A DNA stretch of 64,000 bases from Izhakiella capsodis. Lineage in GTDB: Bacteria > Pseudomonadota > Gammaproteobacteria > Enterobacterales > Enterobacteriaceae. Made by a program: the position numbers and the translations under genes. The notes beneath the pieces are model-generated. The model saw only the letters and a list, made by a program, of their open reading frames with translations, did no database searches and was not told the DNA's origin. Position 1 is the stretch's first letter; the number at the start of each line of letters is the position of its first letter. Shown piece after piece: positions 27,096 to 37,301 of this stretch. Location of the stretch: NCBI RefSeq assembly GCF_900115045.1, contig NZ_FOVC01000005.1:148727-212726 (forward strand), given 5' to 3'.

Positions 27096-30000
27096 TCATT
27101 TGAACGTTGAAATCGCAGCGTTTCGCTCAGGGCGACGTAGTTTATCCATATAGAGATAGATCACCGGCGTAGTGTATAGCGTCAGTAGCTGGCTCATGAC
27201 CAGTCCACCAACAATGGTAATGCCGAGCGGCTGACGCAACTCGGCACCGTCGCCGCTGCTCAGCGCCAGTGGCAATGCACCAAACAGCGCCGCCAACGTG
27301 GTCATCAGTATGGGCCGAAATCGCATCAGGCTGGCCTGAAATATGGCTTCGCGGGCGCTAAGATTAGCAGTACGCTGCGCGTTGAGTGCAAAATCCACCA
27401 TCATAATGGCGTTCTTTTTCACAATCCCTATCAGCAGCAGAATACCTATCAGAGCTATCAGACTAAAAGGTGCGCCGAACAGCATCAGTGCCAGCAGCGC
27501 GCCAACGCCAGCCGAAGGGAGCGTGGAAAGGATCGTCAGTGGATGCACATAACTTTCATATAGTATCCCCAGCACGATATACACACAGGCAATGGCGGCA
27601 ATGATTAGCAGCAATTGGTTTCCCTGCGACTGCTCAAAAACCTGTGCGGTGCCGGAAAATGAACCACGTACGCTGGCAGGAACACCGATCGAGACCATTG
27701 CGCGGTTAATGGCGACAGACGCCGCCGATAGCGTTCCCCCCTGGGGCAGGTTAAAGGAGAGGGTCGAGGCGGCAGATAGCCCCTCATGATTAACTGAAAG
27801 CGGCGCATTAGCGGGCTGCCAGTACGAAAATGCCGACAGGGGGATCGGCTTACCCGCGCTGTTGATGACAAACATGTGTTGCAGCGCGCTGACATCTTCG
27901 GTGTAACGCGGCGCGACCTCCATCACCACTTTATACTGATTGAGTGGCTGATAAATAGTCGAAATCTGTCGCTGTCCAAATGCATTGTTCAGGAGCGCGT
28001 TGCTCTGCTGGGTGGTAATGCCGAGCCTTGCCATCGCGTTGCGATCGTAAATGAGCGCCAGCTCGGAGCCTTTGTCCTGCTGATCGGAGTTAACATCCCT
28101 CAGTTCCGGCAACTGTGAAAATGCCTGACGCACCTTAGGTTCCCAGCGTCGCAGATCGTTGAGATTATCTGACAGCAGCGTGTACTGATAGCTGGCATTG
28201 GCTTCGCGCCCGCCAATGTGTAAATCCTGATCGGCCATCAGGTAGAGATTGGCACCCGGCTCTTTTGCCAGCTTTGCGCGCAGACGGGCGATCACGGCCT
28301 GGGCGCTGTCGCGGCGCTCTGAAAGTGGTTTGAGTGCGACAAACATCAAGCCGCTGTTGGTACGCGAGCCGCCGGTATAACCAACAACGCTGGTGACTGC
28401 CGGGTCGTCGCGCACGATTTTCATAAAGTCTTGCAGTTTGCCGCGCATTGACTGAAACGAAATGCTCTGATCGGCCTGAATGAAACCCATCAGGCGACCA
28501 GTATCTTGCTCCGGCATAAAGGTTTTCGGCACGATGATATAGAGCCAAATGGTCAGGCCAAAGGTGGCGACGAACAGCAACATAATCCAGCGTGAATGAT
28601 CAAGCACCCAATTGAGTGAACGGGCGTAGCCTTGCAGCAAACCGTTTGTCAGGCGACTAAAACCGCGTGTCCGCCGTTGGCTATGCTTACGCTGTGGGCG
28701 TAATAGTCGGGCGCACATCATCGGCGTCAGAGTGACTGAAACCAGCATTGAAATCGCAATTGCCACTGACAGCGTGACAGAAAACTCTTTAAAAAAGCGG
28801 CCGATCAGGCCGCCAATCAGTACCAGAGGTAAAAATACCGCCACCAGCGACAGGCTCATGGATAAAACGGTAAAGCCAACCTCACGTGTCCCTTTCAGTG
28901 CAGCCTGTACTGGCTTCATTCCGGCCTCAATATGGCGCGAAATATTCTCCAGCACCACGATAACATCATCCACGACAAAGCCGGTGGCAATGGTCAGCGC
29001 CATCAGTGACAGATTATTCAGGCTATACCCACAAAGATACATGGCGGCAAAGGTGCCGATGAGTGAAACCGGGACCGCCACCGCCGGGATTAGCGTTGCG
29101 CGTCCGCTGCGTAAAAAGCTAAATACCACCAGAACCACCAGTCCAACGGCGATTGCCAGCGATTGTTCTACTTCACGTAGCGAAGCGCGGATGGTGGGTG
29201 AGCGGTCCTGGGCCACACTGAGACGGATGGATGCCGGGATGCTGTCGCGCAGCTCCGGTAAGGTGGCACGGATGCGATCGACAGTTTCAATCACATTGGC
29301 TTCAGGCGTTTTGCGGATCAATATCAACACTGCGGGCTTGCCATCAACCATCCCGGCATTGCGCACATCCTGTACCGAGTCGCTAACGTGCGCGACGTCC
29401 TGCAGGCGCACCGCCCCGCCTTGATTATAATGAACGATAAGCGGCCTATAATCTTCAGCCTTCATTAGCTCATCGTTGGTTTTGAGTTGCCAGCGGTTTT
29501 CCAGTCCGTCGATAGCGCCCAGCGGACGCCGCTGGTTGGCGTTGCTAATCGCCTCGCGCACAGCATCAAGGGATACGCCCTGATTAAACAGCGCCTGAGG
29601 ATTGAGATCTACCCGCACCGCAGGCAGAGAACTACCGCCAACTGTCACATCGCCAACGCCTTCAACCTGGAGTAGCTTTTGTGCCACCTGCGTTGAGGCA
29701 TAATCGTACAGCTGGCCGGTGTTATAGGTATCCGACGTCAGCGTCATAATCATGATTGGCGCATCGGACGGATTCACTTTTCGGTAGGTCGGACGATTAG
29801 GCATGCCGCTTGGAAGCAGACTTTGTGCGGCGTTCAGTGCTGCCTGTACGTCACGGGCGGCGCCGTTAATATCGCGTTCGTAATCGAATACCAGTATTAC
29901 CCGTGTACTGCCCAGGGTGCTGCTGGATGTCATTTCTGATACCCCGGCAATGCGGCCGAGTGAGCGCTCCAGTGGCGTCGCAACCGAAGAAGCCATCGTT

Positions 30001-30170
30001 TCTGGTGAGGCACCTGGCATTTTGGCGCTGACCACTATCACCGGAAAGTCCACCTGCGGAAGCGGGGCAACCGGCAGCAGACGAAACCCCAGCGCGCCTG
30101 CCATAACGACTGCCAGTGTAAGCAGTATCGTGGCGACAGGCCGGTGAATAAACAGCCCTGAAAATCGCAT
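27096..30170 (-). CDS. mdtC: RND multidrug efflux pump subunit MdtC
   Basis: A 1,024-residue inner-membrane RND transporter with 12 membrane helices and two large periplasmic loops. The proton-relay aspartate pair lies in ATGFVVDDVIVVLENIS in helix 4, and the N-terminus RPVATILLTLAVVMAGALG is the standard first helix. The C-terminal GIVKKNAIMMVDFAL block is intact. It forms a heterotrimer with MdtB and works with MdtA and an outer-membrane channel (TolC-type) to expel bile salts, novobiocin and deoxycholate. Start and mdtB stop overlap as TAATG, indicating coupling. Confidence 0.96.
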   Translation of the reverse strand: MRFSGLFIHRPVATILLTLAVVMAGALGFRLLPVAPLPQVDFPVIVVSAKMPGASPETMASSVATPLERSLGRIAGVSEMTSSSTLGSTRVILVFDYERDINGAARDVQAALNAAQSLLPSGMPNRPTYRKVNPSDAPIMIMTLTSDTYNTGQLYDYASTQVAQKLLQVEGVGDVTVGGSSLPAVRVDLNPQALFNQGVSLDAVREAISNANQRRPLGAIDGLENRWQLKTNDELMKAEDYRPLIVHYNQGGAVRLQDVAHVSDSVQDVRNAGMVDGKPAVLILIRKTPEANVIETVDRIRATLPELRDSIPASIRLSVAQDRSPTIRASLREVEQSLAIAVGLVVLVVFSFLRSGRATLIPAVAVPVSLIGTFAAMYLCGYSLNNLSLMALTIATGFVVDDVIVVLENISRHIEAGMKPVQAALKGTREVGFTVLSMSLSLVAVFLPLVLIGGLIGRFFKEFSVTLSVAIAISMLVSVTLTPMMCARLLRPQRKHSQRRTRGFSRLTNGLLQGYARSLNWVLDHSRWIMLLFVATFGLTIWLYIIVPKTFMPEQDTGRLMGFIQADQSISFQSMRGKLQDFMKIVRDDPAVTSVVGYTGGSRTNSGLMFVALKPLSERRDSAQAVIARLRAKLAKEPGANLYLMADQDLHIGGREANASYQYTLLSDNLNDLRRWEPKVRQAFSQLPELRDVNSDQQDKGSELALIYDRNAMARLGITTQQSNALLNNAFGQRQISTIYQPLNQYKVVMEVAPRYTEDVSALQHMFVINSAGKPIPLSAFSYWQPANAPLSVNHEGLSAASTLSFNLPQGGTLSAASVAINRAMVSIGVPASVRGSFSGTAQVFEQSQGNQLLLIIAAIACVYIVLGILYESYVHPLTILSTLPSAGVGALLALMLFGAPFSLIALIGILLLIGIVKKNAIMMVDFALNAQRTANLSAREAIFQASLMRFRPILMTTLAALFGALPLALSSGDGAELRQPLGITIVGGLVMSQLLTLYTTPVIYLYMDKLRRPERNAAISTFK

Positions 30171-33100
30171 TACGCCTCCTGCTGCTTAGACTGTCTGCGC
30201 AGCGCGGAAGCCAGCCGGTCAAACAGCAGGTAGATGACCGGCGTGGTAAACAGCGTCAGGATCTGACTGAGGATAAGCCCGCCGACCATCGCGATCCCCA
30301 GCGGCCGTCGCAGTTCGGCACCGATACCGGTTGCCAGCATCAGCGGTAGTGCGCCCAGCAAAGCGGCCAGCGTGGTCATCAAAATCGGTCTGAAACGCAG
30401 CAGACAAGCCTGAAAGATGGCCTCACGTGGTGCCATCCCCTGCTGGCGTTCGGCGGCCAGCGCGAAGTCGATCATCATAATGGCATTTTTCTTTACGATG
30501 CCGATCAACAAAATGATCCCGATGATCGCAATGATATCCAGCTCGCTGCCGCTGACTAACAGAGCCAGCAGCGCGCCAACGCCTGCCGTTGGCAGTGTAG
30601 AAAGGATAGTGATCGGATGAATAAAACTCTCATAAAGCACGCCGAGCACGATATACATGGCGACAATGGCGGCGACGACCAGCCACACGGTGCTGGATAA
30701 TGCCGCTTCAAAGGCCAGGGTGCTGCCCTGAAATTTTGTCATCATTTCAGCAGGCATTGCCAGCGTCTGCTCGGCCGTGCTGATCGCTGTAACCGCATCA
30801 CCCAGCGAATAACCGGGTGCGACATTGAACGAGAAGGTCGTTGAAGGAAATTGGTCGAGATGACTAATCGCCAGCGGGCTGTGGCGTTCGCTGATGGTTG
30901 CAATAGCGCTCAGCGGTACGATCACATCATTACTGGATTTGATCCGCACATTGTCAAGAGCCGCCAGGCCGGGCGTACTGCGGGTATCCTGTTCAAGCAC
31001 TACGCGATACTGATTAGCCTGAGTGTAAATAGTTGATATCAGGCGTTGGCCAAACGCGTCATACAGTGCGTTATCAATGTCGGCCATAGTAATGCCGAGG
31101 CGGCTGGCATTGTCGCGATCTATCCGGATATACGCTTCCAGCCCCTTATCCTGCCAGTCGCTGCTGATATCTTTCAGCTGTGGCAGCTGACGTAACTTTT
31201 CCAACAGCAGTGGTACCCAGTGGCTCAGCGAGGTGAGCGAACCTGTCTGAAGCGTGAACTGATACTGCGTACGGCTGAGTTGGGTGTCGATGGTCAGATC
31301 CTGCACCGGCTGCAAATAGAGTGCCATGCCAGGCAGGCGTGATACCTGCCTCTGCAGACGTTCTATAACTGTCTCCATACTGTCGTGGCGCTGATCCAGC
31401 GGTCGCAGGGTTATTTGCAGACGGCCACTGTTCAGCGCAGGGTTGGTGCCATCGACACCGCCGAAAGAGGCCACGCTCTGAACCGCAGGATCTTTCATCA
31501 CGATAGCGGCCACCTCCTGCTGACGCGCGGCCATTTTTTGCCAGGAGATCTCCTGCGGCGCCTGGAGCGTTCCCTGAATAATGCCGTTGTCCTGCACAGG
31601 GAAGAAACCCTTAGGAATAAAAATCCACAGCAGGACGGTCAGCAGCAGGGTACTTAACGCGACGGTGAGTGTCGCCCAAGGGTGGTTAAGCACCCGTTGC
31701 AGGATCTGGCCGTAACCGGCAATCAAGCGCTCAAAAAAAGCCTCGCTGGCGCGTGAAAAACGGTTTTGACGGCGCAGAGACTCCACGCTGAGCAGCCGCG
31801 CGCACATCATTGGCGTCAGGGTCAGCGACACGACCGCAGAGATGAGAATAGCGATGGCGAGGGTAATAGCGAACTCGCGAAAAAGACGCCCGACAATATC
31901 GCCCATAAACAGGAGCGGGATCAGCACGGCTATCAGTGAAAAGGTCAGCGAGATAATAGTAAAGCCGATTTCACCGGCGCCTTTTAGCGTGGCACTGAGC
32001 GGGCTTTCACCTTTTTCGATATAGCGCGAGATATTTTCAATAACCACGATGGCATCATCGACCACAAATCCGGTGGCGATGGTCAGAGCCATCAGCGTCA
32101 GGTTGTTGATTGAAAAGCCAAGAAAGTACATGGCCGAAAAGGTGCCAATCAGTGAAAGTGGCACCGCGACGGCCGGAATAATGGTGGCGGCCAGGTTGCG
32201 TAAAAACAGGTAGATAATCATCACCACCAGCGCGACGGCCAGCAGTAGCTCAAACTGCGTATCACCTACGGAGGCGCGGATATTTGTGGTACGGTCGGTC
32301 AACACGTTTACGTCGACGGATTTCGGTAGCGAAGCGGTCAGGGCTGGCAACATGCTGCGGATGTTATCGGCCGTCTTAATGATGTTAGCGCCCGGCTGGC
32401 GCTGGACATTAAGAATAATTGCCTGCTGGCGGTTGGCCCAGGCGCCAAGCCATTGATTTTCTGCGCCCTGTTCGATGGTGGCAATATCGCCCAGCCGAAC
32501 AGGAGCGCCATTATGCCAGGCGACCACAAGACGGCGATAATCCTCGGCAGACGTCATTTGATCGTTGGCAGAAAGGGTGACTGAGCGCGTCGGCCCGTCC
32601 AGGCTGCCTTTGGCGGAATTTACGTTTGCATTGGTGATCGCGGTTCGCAGCGTTTCACTGTCGAGTCCGAGCGCTGCAATCGCCTGGGCGTTCATTTTTA
32701 CCCGCACAGCAGGCCGCTGGCCACCGCCGAGAGTGACCAGACCGACGCCTGCCACCTGCGATATTTTTTGTGCGACCCGGGTTTCCACCATATCCTGCAA
32801 CTGCGTTAAAGGTATGCTGTTACTGGTGAGTGCCAGCGTCATAATCGGTGGATCTGCCGGATTGACTTTATTGTAAACCGGCGGATTTGGCAGATCATTG
32901 GGTAACAGATTCGTTGCCGCATTGATCGCCGCCTGCACCTCCTGTTCTGCCACGTCGAGCGGCAGCGAGAGTTGGAACTGCAGCGTGATGACTGAGGCCC
33001 CCCCGGCGCTTTGCGATGCCATCTGCTTGAGGCCGGACATCTGGCCGAACTGGCGTTCCAGCGGGGCGGTTATTGAGGAAGTGATGACCTCCGGACTGGC

Positions 33101-33286
33101 ACCTGGATAGAAGGTAGAGACCTGAATCGTCGGATAATCAACCTCTGGCAACGCCGATACCGGCAGCATCCGGTAGCCGATTGCGCCTGCGATCATAATA
33201 GCAATCATCAGCAGGGTGGTAGCAACCGGACGCAGAATAAACAGGCGCGAAGGCCCACCGGTGCTGCTGGGGAGTATTTCCTGCAT
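30170..33286 (-). CDS. mdtB: RND multidrug efflux pump subunit MdtB
   Basis: A 1,038-residue RND transporter, close to E. coli MdtB (1,040), and about half-identical to the adjacent MdtC, as expected of an ancient duplication. Features: first helix RPVATTLLMIAIMIAGAIG, helix-4 relay aspartates (GFVVDDAIVVIENISRY), large porter loops with the LGGGQRPAVRV region, and a C-terminal GIVKKNAIMMIDFAL block. It joins MdtC (probably two MdtB to one MdtC in E. coli) to form the pump. The start codon overlaps the mdtA stop (TGATG). Confidence 0.96.
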   Translation of the reverse strand: MQEILPSSTGGPSRLFILRPVATTLLMIAIMIAGAIGYRMLPVSALPEVDYPTIQVSTFYPGASPEVITSSITAPLERQFGQMSGLKQMASQSAGGASVITLQFQLSLPLDVAEQEVQAAINAATNLLPNDLPNPPVYNKVNPADPPIMTLALTSNSIPLTQLQDMVETRVAQKISQVAGVGLVTLGGGQRPAVRVKMNAQAIAALGLDSETLRTAITNANVNSAKGSLDGPTRSVTLSANDQMTSAEDYRRLVVAWHNGAPVRLGDIATIEQGAENQWLGAWANRQQAIILNVQRQPGANIIKTADNIRSMLPALTASLPKSVDVNVLTDRTTNIRASVGDTQFELLLAVALVVMIIYLFLRNLAATIIPAVAVPLSLIGTFSAMYFLGFSINNLTLMALTIATGFVVDDAIVVIENISRYIEKGESPLSATLKGAGEIGFTIISLTFSLIAVLIPLLFMGDIVGRLFREFAITLAIAILISAVVSLTLTPMMCARLLSVESLRRQNRFSRASEAFFERLIAGYGQILQRVLNHPWATLTVALSTLLLTVLLWIFIPKGFFPVQDNGIIQGTLQAPQEISWQKMAARQQEVAAIVMKDPAVQSVASFGGVDGTNPALNSGRLQITLRPLDQRHDSMETVIERLQRQVSRLPGMALYLQPVQDLTIDTQLSRTQYQFTLQTGSLTSLSHWVPLLLEKLRQLPQLKDISSDWQDKGLEAYIRIDRDNASRLGITMADIDNALYDAFGQRLISTIYTQANQYRVVLEQDTRSTPGLAALDNVRIKSSNDVIVPLSAIATISERHSPLAISHLDQFPSTTFSFNVAPGYSLGDAVTAISTAEQTLAMPAEMMTKFQGSTLAFEAALSSTVWLVVAAIVAMYIVLGVLYESFIHPITILSTLPTAGVGALLALLVSGSELDIIAIIGIILLIGIVKKNAIMMIDFALAAERQQGMAPREAIFQACLLRFRPILMTTLAALLGALPLMLATGIGAELRRPLGIAMVGGLILSQILTLFTTPVIYLLFDRLASALRRQSKQQEA

Positions 33287-34518
33287 CAGGAACCCTCCGG
33301 CTGTGGCGTTAAGGCAGGATTTGTGGTGCCGGCGGCGGCCGTATTTCTGGTGGAGACCACTTCTACCTGGGCACCCTCTGTCAGGCGATCAATGCCGTCG
33401 GTGACAACACGATCGCCCTCATTCAGCCCGGCATTGATGACCACCGCGTTGCTATCCTGAATGCCGGTTGTGACTTGTTTTTTACTGACCTTGTTGTCGC
33501 TATTAATCACCCAGACAAAGTGACCTTCATTATCCATTTGCAGTGCGGCGGTCGGGATCACCACGGCATTCTGTAAGGTATTTATTTTTAAACGGACATT
33601 AACAAACTGATTGGGAAACAGGGCATCATTATCGTTAGTAAAGCGGGCTTTTAGCTTGATGGTGCCGGTGGTGGTATCAATCTGGTTATCTATGCTGAGC
33701 AGCGTACCACTACCCAGCAACTTCTGGTTATTGCGGTCCCAGGCCTCGACGCTAAGTGCCTTCTTCGCTTTTCTGGCGGCAAGAATATCGCTGATATCGT
33801 TTTCCGGCACGCTGAAGAGCAGGTCGATCGGGTGAGTCTGGGTAATGACCACAATACCGTTAGTATCACCGCTGGTGATGTAGTTGCCGGCATCGACCTG
33901 TCGCAAGCCGACAACACCGCCGATCGGCGCGGTGATGCGGCTGTAGTCGAGATTGAGCTGGGCGCTTGCGATGCTACCCTGATCGGCCGTAATGCTGCCG
34001 AGCGTTTCATTAACCAGCGCGCGCTGAGCGTCAACGTCCTGCGCGGAAACCAGGCTGGATTTTGCCAGCGTTTCATAACGCTTCAGATTGCGCCTGGCAT
34101 TGACCAGCGTAGCCTGATCTTTCGCCAGCTGACCCTGGGCCTGCATTAAAGCGACGTTAAAGGGTCTCGGGTCGACCTCCGCCAGCAGCTGTCCGGCCTG
34201 AACCTGGTCACCTTCGCGAAAGTGAATGGCGATTAAATTGCCATCAACCCGGCTGCGTACGGTAACGGTGCTGGCGGCAGTGACGGTACCCAGTCCGGTA
34301 AGATAGCGGGGGACGCTTTGTTGCAGAGCCGCCGCCGCCTGCACCGGCGGTAGCATGGCCATCGCTCCCCGACGTCCGCCCGGATTTTGGTGAACAGAGG
34401 CGTCGTCCTTCTGCCCATCGTTGGTTTGATGATGACGCCAGCCGTAAACGCCACCGGAAATAAGCACAACGATAAGTATGAAAAGTCCAATTTTTGCCGG
34501 GCGACGTAAGCCGTTCAT
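33286..34518 (-). CDS. mdtA: RND efflux periplasmic adaptor subunit MdtA
   Basis: A 410-residue membrane fusion protein of the HlyD/AcrA family. An N-terminal hydrophobic segment (residues about 11-25) acts as an export anchor. The biotinyl-lipoyl-like motif halves (VRSRVDGNLIAIHFREGDQVQAG and APIGGVVGLRQVDAG) flank the coiled-coil hairpin rich in leucine and alanine heptads. The C-terminal beta-barrel contains LFPNQFVNVRLKI. It bridges MdtBC to the outer-membrane channel. First gene of the operon; the BaeR-controlled promoter known in E. coli was not identified here. Confidence 0.95.
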   Translation of the reverse strand: MNGLRRPAKIGLFILIVVLISGGVYGWRHHQTNDGQKDDASVHQNPGGRRGAMAMLPPVQAAAALQQSVPRYLTGLGTVTAASTVTVRSRVDGNLIAIHFREGDQVQAGQLLAEVDPRPFNVALMQAQGQLAKDQATLVNARRNLKRYETLAKSSLVSAQDVDAQRALVNETLGSITADQGSIASAQLNLDYSRITAPIGGVVGLRQVDAGNYITSGDTNGIVVITQTHPIDLLFSVPENDISDILAARKAKKALSVEAWDRNNQKLLGSGTLLSIDNQIDTTTGTIKLKARFTNDNDALFPNQFVNVRLKINTLQNAVVIPTAALQMDNEGHFVWVINSDNKVSKKQVTTGIQDSNAVVINAGLNEGDRVVTDGIDRLTEGAQVEVVSTRNTAAAGTTNPALTPQPEGS

Positions 34519-34757
34519 CGTAATAGTTTCTCTCCTGAACGTAAGATTAAATCCACGGACGCGACCCGTCAGATGACGCCCATTTTGAGTGTAAACTGTG
34601 CATAATGCTAAAAAAGAGGGAGTTAAGGATAACGCTTAGATAAGCGTAAGTCTTGTGCTACCTACTGAAAAGAGGTCTGTGCTTTCTTGCAAAGCAGGAC
34701 GGAAAATTTTGTTTATGCTTATGGGGACGCAAAAAACGTGATAACAGGAGATAAATC

Positions 34758-35720
34758 ATGAGCAAGCTTGAACATCGTCAATTGGGCCGTACCGACATTC
34801 GTGTGCCGGTTTTGACGTTCGGCGGCAACGTATTTGGCTGGACTGTCGATCAAAAAGCCTCTTTTACATTGCTGGATGCTTTGCTGGAGAAAGGGCTGTA
34901 TTTCATTGATACCGCTGACTGCTATTCCCGTTGGGTTGAGGGTAACCAGGGTGGCGAGTCCGAAACGATTATTGGAAACTGGCTGAAGAAAAGCGGTAAA
35001 CGCGACAAAATAATCCTTGCCACTAAAGTTGGCATGGATATGGGAGAAGGCCGTACCGGCTTGAGTGGTAAACATATTCGTCAGTCAATTGAAGAGTCAC
35101 TGCGTCGCTTGCAAACCGATTATGTCGATCTCTATCAGGCCCACCGTGACGATCAGGATGTGCCCCTACAGGAAACGCTTGAGACGTTTGATGCGCTGAT
35201 CAAAGAGGGTAAGGTGCGGGTGATTGGTGCTTCTAACTATGGCGCAGAACGGCTGTCAGAAGCGCTGCAGATAAGTGCCGATCGCGGATTGGCACGTTAC
35301 GAGACCTTGCAGCCGGAATACAATCTCTACGACCGTAAAGATTATGAAGCAGGTCTGGAAGACCTGGCGAAAAATAACGGTCTCGCCGTGATCAATTATT
35401 ATTCGCTGGCCAGTGGTTTTCTCAGTGGTAAGTATCGTAAACCGGCTGATGCTAATAAAAGTAAGCGTGGGCAGGGTGTGGTAGAGAAATATCTCAACCC
35501 GCGCGGATTGCGGATTATCGATGCGCTTGACGAGGTCGCAAAAGCGCACAGTGCATCGGCAACGCAGGTGGCACTGGCCTGGCAAATTGCCAGACCGGGT
35601 ATTACCGCGCCGATCGTCAGTGCTACGTCGTTAAGTCAGCTCGACGAGCTGGTAAAAGCCGCCGCGCTGAAACTCAATCCGATGGAAATTGAAAAATTGG
35701 CACAGGCCAGCGCCTGGTAA
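34758..35720 (+). CDS. Aldo/keto reductase
   Basis: A 320-residue TIM-barrel NADPH-dependent oxidoreductase. The catalytic tetrad is readable: Asp and Tyr in FIDTADCYSRW, Lys in ILATKVGMD and His in LYQAHRDD. The C-terminal cofactor-binding block (APIVSATSLSQLDELVKAA) is typical. It probably reduces small aldehydes or ketones; the physiological substrate is unknown. AGGAGATAAATC before the ATG is a good ribosome-binding site. Stands alone, divergent from the mdt operon across 239 bp. Confidence 0.9.
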   Translation: MSKLEHRQLGRTDIRVPVLTFGGNVFGWTVDQKASFTLLDALLEKGLYFIDTADCYSRWVEGNQGGESETIIGNWLKKSGKRDKIILATKVGMDMGEGRTGLSGKHIRQSIEESLRRLQTDYVDLYQAHRDDQDVPLQETLETFDALIKEGKVRVIGASNYGAERLSEALQISADRGLARYETLQPEYNLYDRKDYEAGLEDLAKNNGLAVINYYSLASGFLSGKYRKPADANKSKRGQGVVEKYLNPRGLRIIDALDEVAKAHSASATQVALAWQIARPGITAPIVSATSLSQLDELVKAAALKLNPMEIEKLAQASAW

Positions 35721-35847
35721 TCATTCTGTATCTTGCCGTTATCAGGGCGCTCGCAGGCCGGCTGAATCCTGGCAGAGCGCTCATCTTTCCCGCTAAGCAA
35801 AACGTCGCCTGAATAATAATTCGCTCAATTAGCGGGTGTCGACCTGC

Positions 35848-37203
35848 TCAGCGACCAAAGAGCGTTTGCGCCCAGCGGGCCAGTCCTGCGGTAACCGACG
35901 TAAAATCATCGCCACTGACCAGCGGCGTATCCGGTAGGATCTGGCTCACCGCCGCTCGTAGCAGTGGCGAACGGGCGCTGCCTCCTGTCAGATAAACCAC
36001 CTCCGGACAGGTCTCGCTGCTGGCTAAAGCCAGGTCAATTTGCTGACGCATACGTTCAAGCGGTTGCCGGATAGCCAGCGCCAGATCCTGCTGTGTCATT
36101 GAGGTTGCCAGCTGCTGTTCAATGAATGGCAGACTTGCGCTGGTCTGCCTGCGCTCCGAGAGGGCGATTTTGCTCTCCTCTGCCACCTGAACCAGACGGT
36201 TACTCAGGCGCTGCTGCCAGACATTCACAAGGCGTTGGACCTTCTCTGGTTGCTTTGCGTCGCGAACCAAATCCTCCAGGCACTTACGATTACCGCTGGC
36301 ATAAAAATCATTTTGTGCCGGCACGTCGTTTATCGCTACGGCGTTCCACCACTGCAGTGCGGGCAGAGCATGGCCTGTATGCGTCTCGCCACCGGCACCC
36401 AGTAGCGGCATTAGCTGCTTAAAGGCGAGCATAATATCGAGGTCGTTGCCACCAACGCGGCAGCCGCTGTGACCAACCAGGCTGTCAGTGCGATCGGTTT
36501 TCTGCCACCAGCGCGGCCCCATCAGTAACATTGAGCAGTCGGTGGTTCCACCGCCAATATCAACCACCAGAACGCGCGTCTCACGGCTTAATGTTGCTTC
36601 ATAATCAAGCCCGGCAGCAACAGGTTCGAATTGAAAGGCAACCTCTTTGAAGCCGGCGCGGATGGCGGCGCGCTGCAAAACGCCCTCCGCCTGACGGTTC
36701 GCCTCCTCACTCCCCAGCCCCTGAAAGTTCACCGGGCGGCCAATCACCGCTTGATCTATCGTGGTTTGCATCACGCCTTCGGCTTGCTGGCGGATGTGAA
36801 GCATCATGGCGCAGATCAGATCTTCAAAAAAGACGATTTGCGCCGGCTTGAGTCCGCTGGAGCCGAGAAAGGATTTAGGCGACTTAACAAACCAGGTGTC
36901 GTCAGGATCGGCCATATAATGTTTTAGCGCCGCGCGGCCGAACTGGATACTGTCAGGTTTTACTTCGATATCGTTTTCACGGTTGGCATGTATTGAACGG
37001 CGCAGCAGCGCGAGGTTCTCTTTGTCAGGTGTGGGAACCTGGTGATGGCGATACAGCCACTCGCTGACGGCATCACGCGCCGGAGCACAGAGCATTGAGG
37101 GCAGCAGTAGTGATTGATTTTCCAGCGGCAGCAGGCGAGGGACGTTGTTTTCCATCACCGCAATCGAACAATTAGCTGTACCGTAATCAAAACCAATATA
37201 CAT
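35848..37203 (-). CDS. yegD: Hsp70-family chaperone-like protein YegD
   Basis: A 451-residue actin-fold ATPase with the Hsp70 nucleotide-binding domain but no DnaK-type substrate domain. Phosphate-1 motif (FDYGTANCS), phosphate-2 motif (VVDIGGGTTDCS) and adenosine motif (TGGSARSPLL) are intact. Length and sequence track E. coli YegD (450). The start is placed at the ATG at 37203 (MYIGFDYG), the first residue of the fold; the longer frame upstream is not conserved. Clients are unknown. The frameshifted PAP2 gene lies 99 bp upstream, same strand. Confidence 0.94.
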   Translation of the reverse strand: MYIGFDYGTANCSIAVMENNVPRLLPLENQSLLLPSMLCAPARDAVSEWLYRHHQVPTPDKENLALLRRSIHANRENDIEVKPDSIQFGRAALKHYMADPDDTWFVKSPKSFLGSSGLKPAQIVFFEDLICAMMLHIRQQAEGVMQTTIDQAVIGRPVNFQGLGSEEANRQAEGVLQRAAIRAGFKEVAFQFEPVAAGLDYEATLSRETRVLVVDIGGGTTDCSMLLMGPRWWQKTDRTDSLVGHSGCRVGGNDLDIMLAFKQLMPLLGAGGETHTGHALPALQWWNAVAINDVPAQNDFYASGNRKCLEDLVRDAKQPEKVQRLVNVWQQRLSNRLVQVAEESKIALSERRQTSASLPFIEQQLATSMTQQDLALAIRQPLERMRQQIDLALASSETCPEVVYLTGGSARSPLLRAAVSQILPDTPLVSGDDFTSVTAGLARWAQTLFGR

Positions 37204-37301
37204 CCGCGCTTCACCCACGGTTAAAAAGCACAGGAGATTAGCCTGGCGGCGCAAAGAGGGCAAGACGGCAGGCATAAACGGTGCAGGCGATGTGATAAAC
37301 C

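Noticed and set aside
27096..33286. The mdtB/mdtC similarity as a recent tandem duplication
   Set aside because: The two are the ancient, divergent subunits of one heteromeric pump found throughout enterobacteria.
36625..36635. A tRNA T-loop-like GGTTCGAAT
   Set aside because: It lies inside the coding sequence of yegD and has no acceptor or anticodon arm around it.
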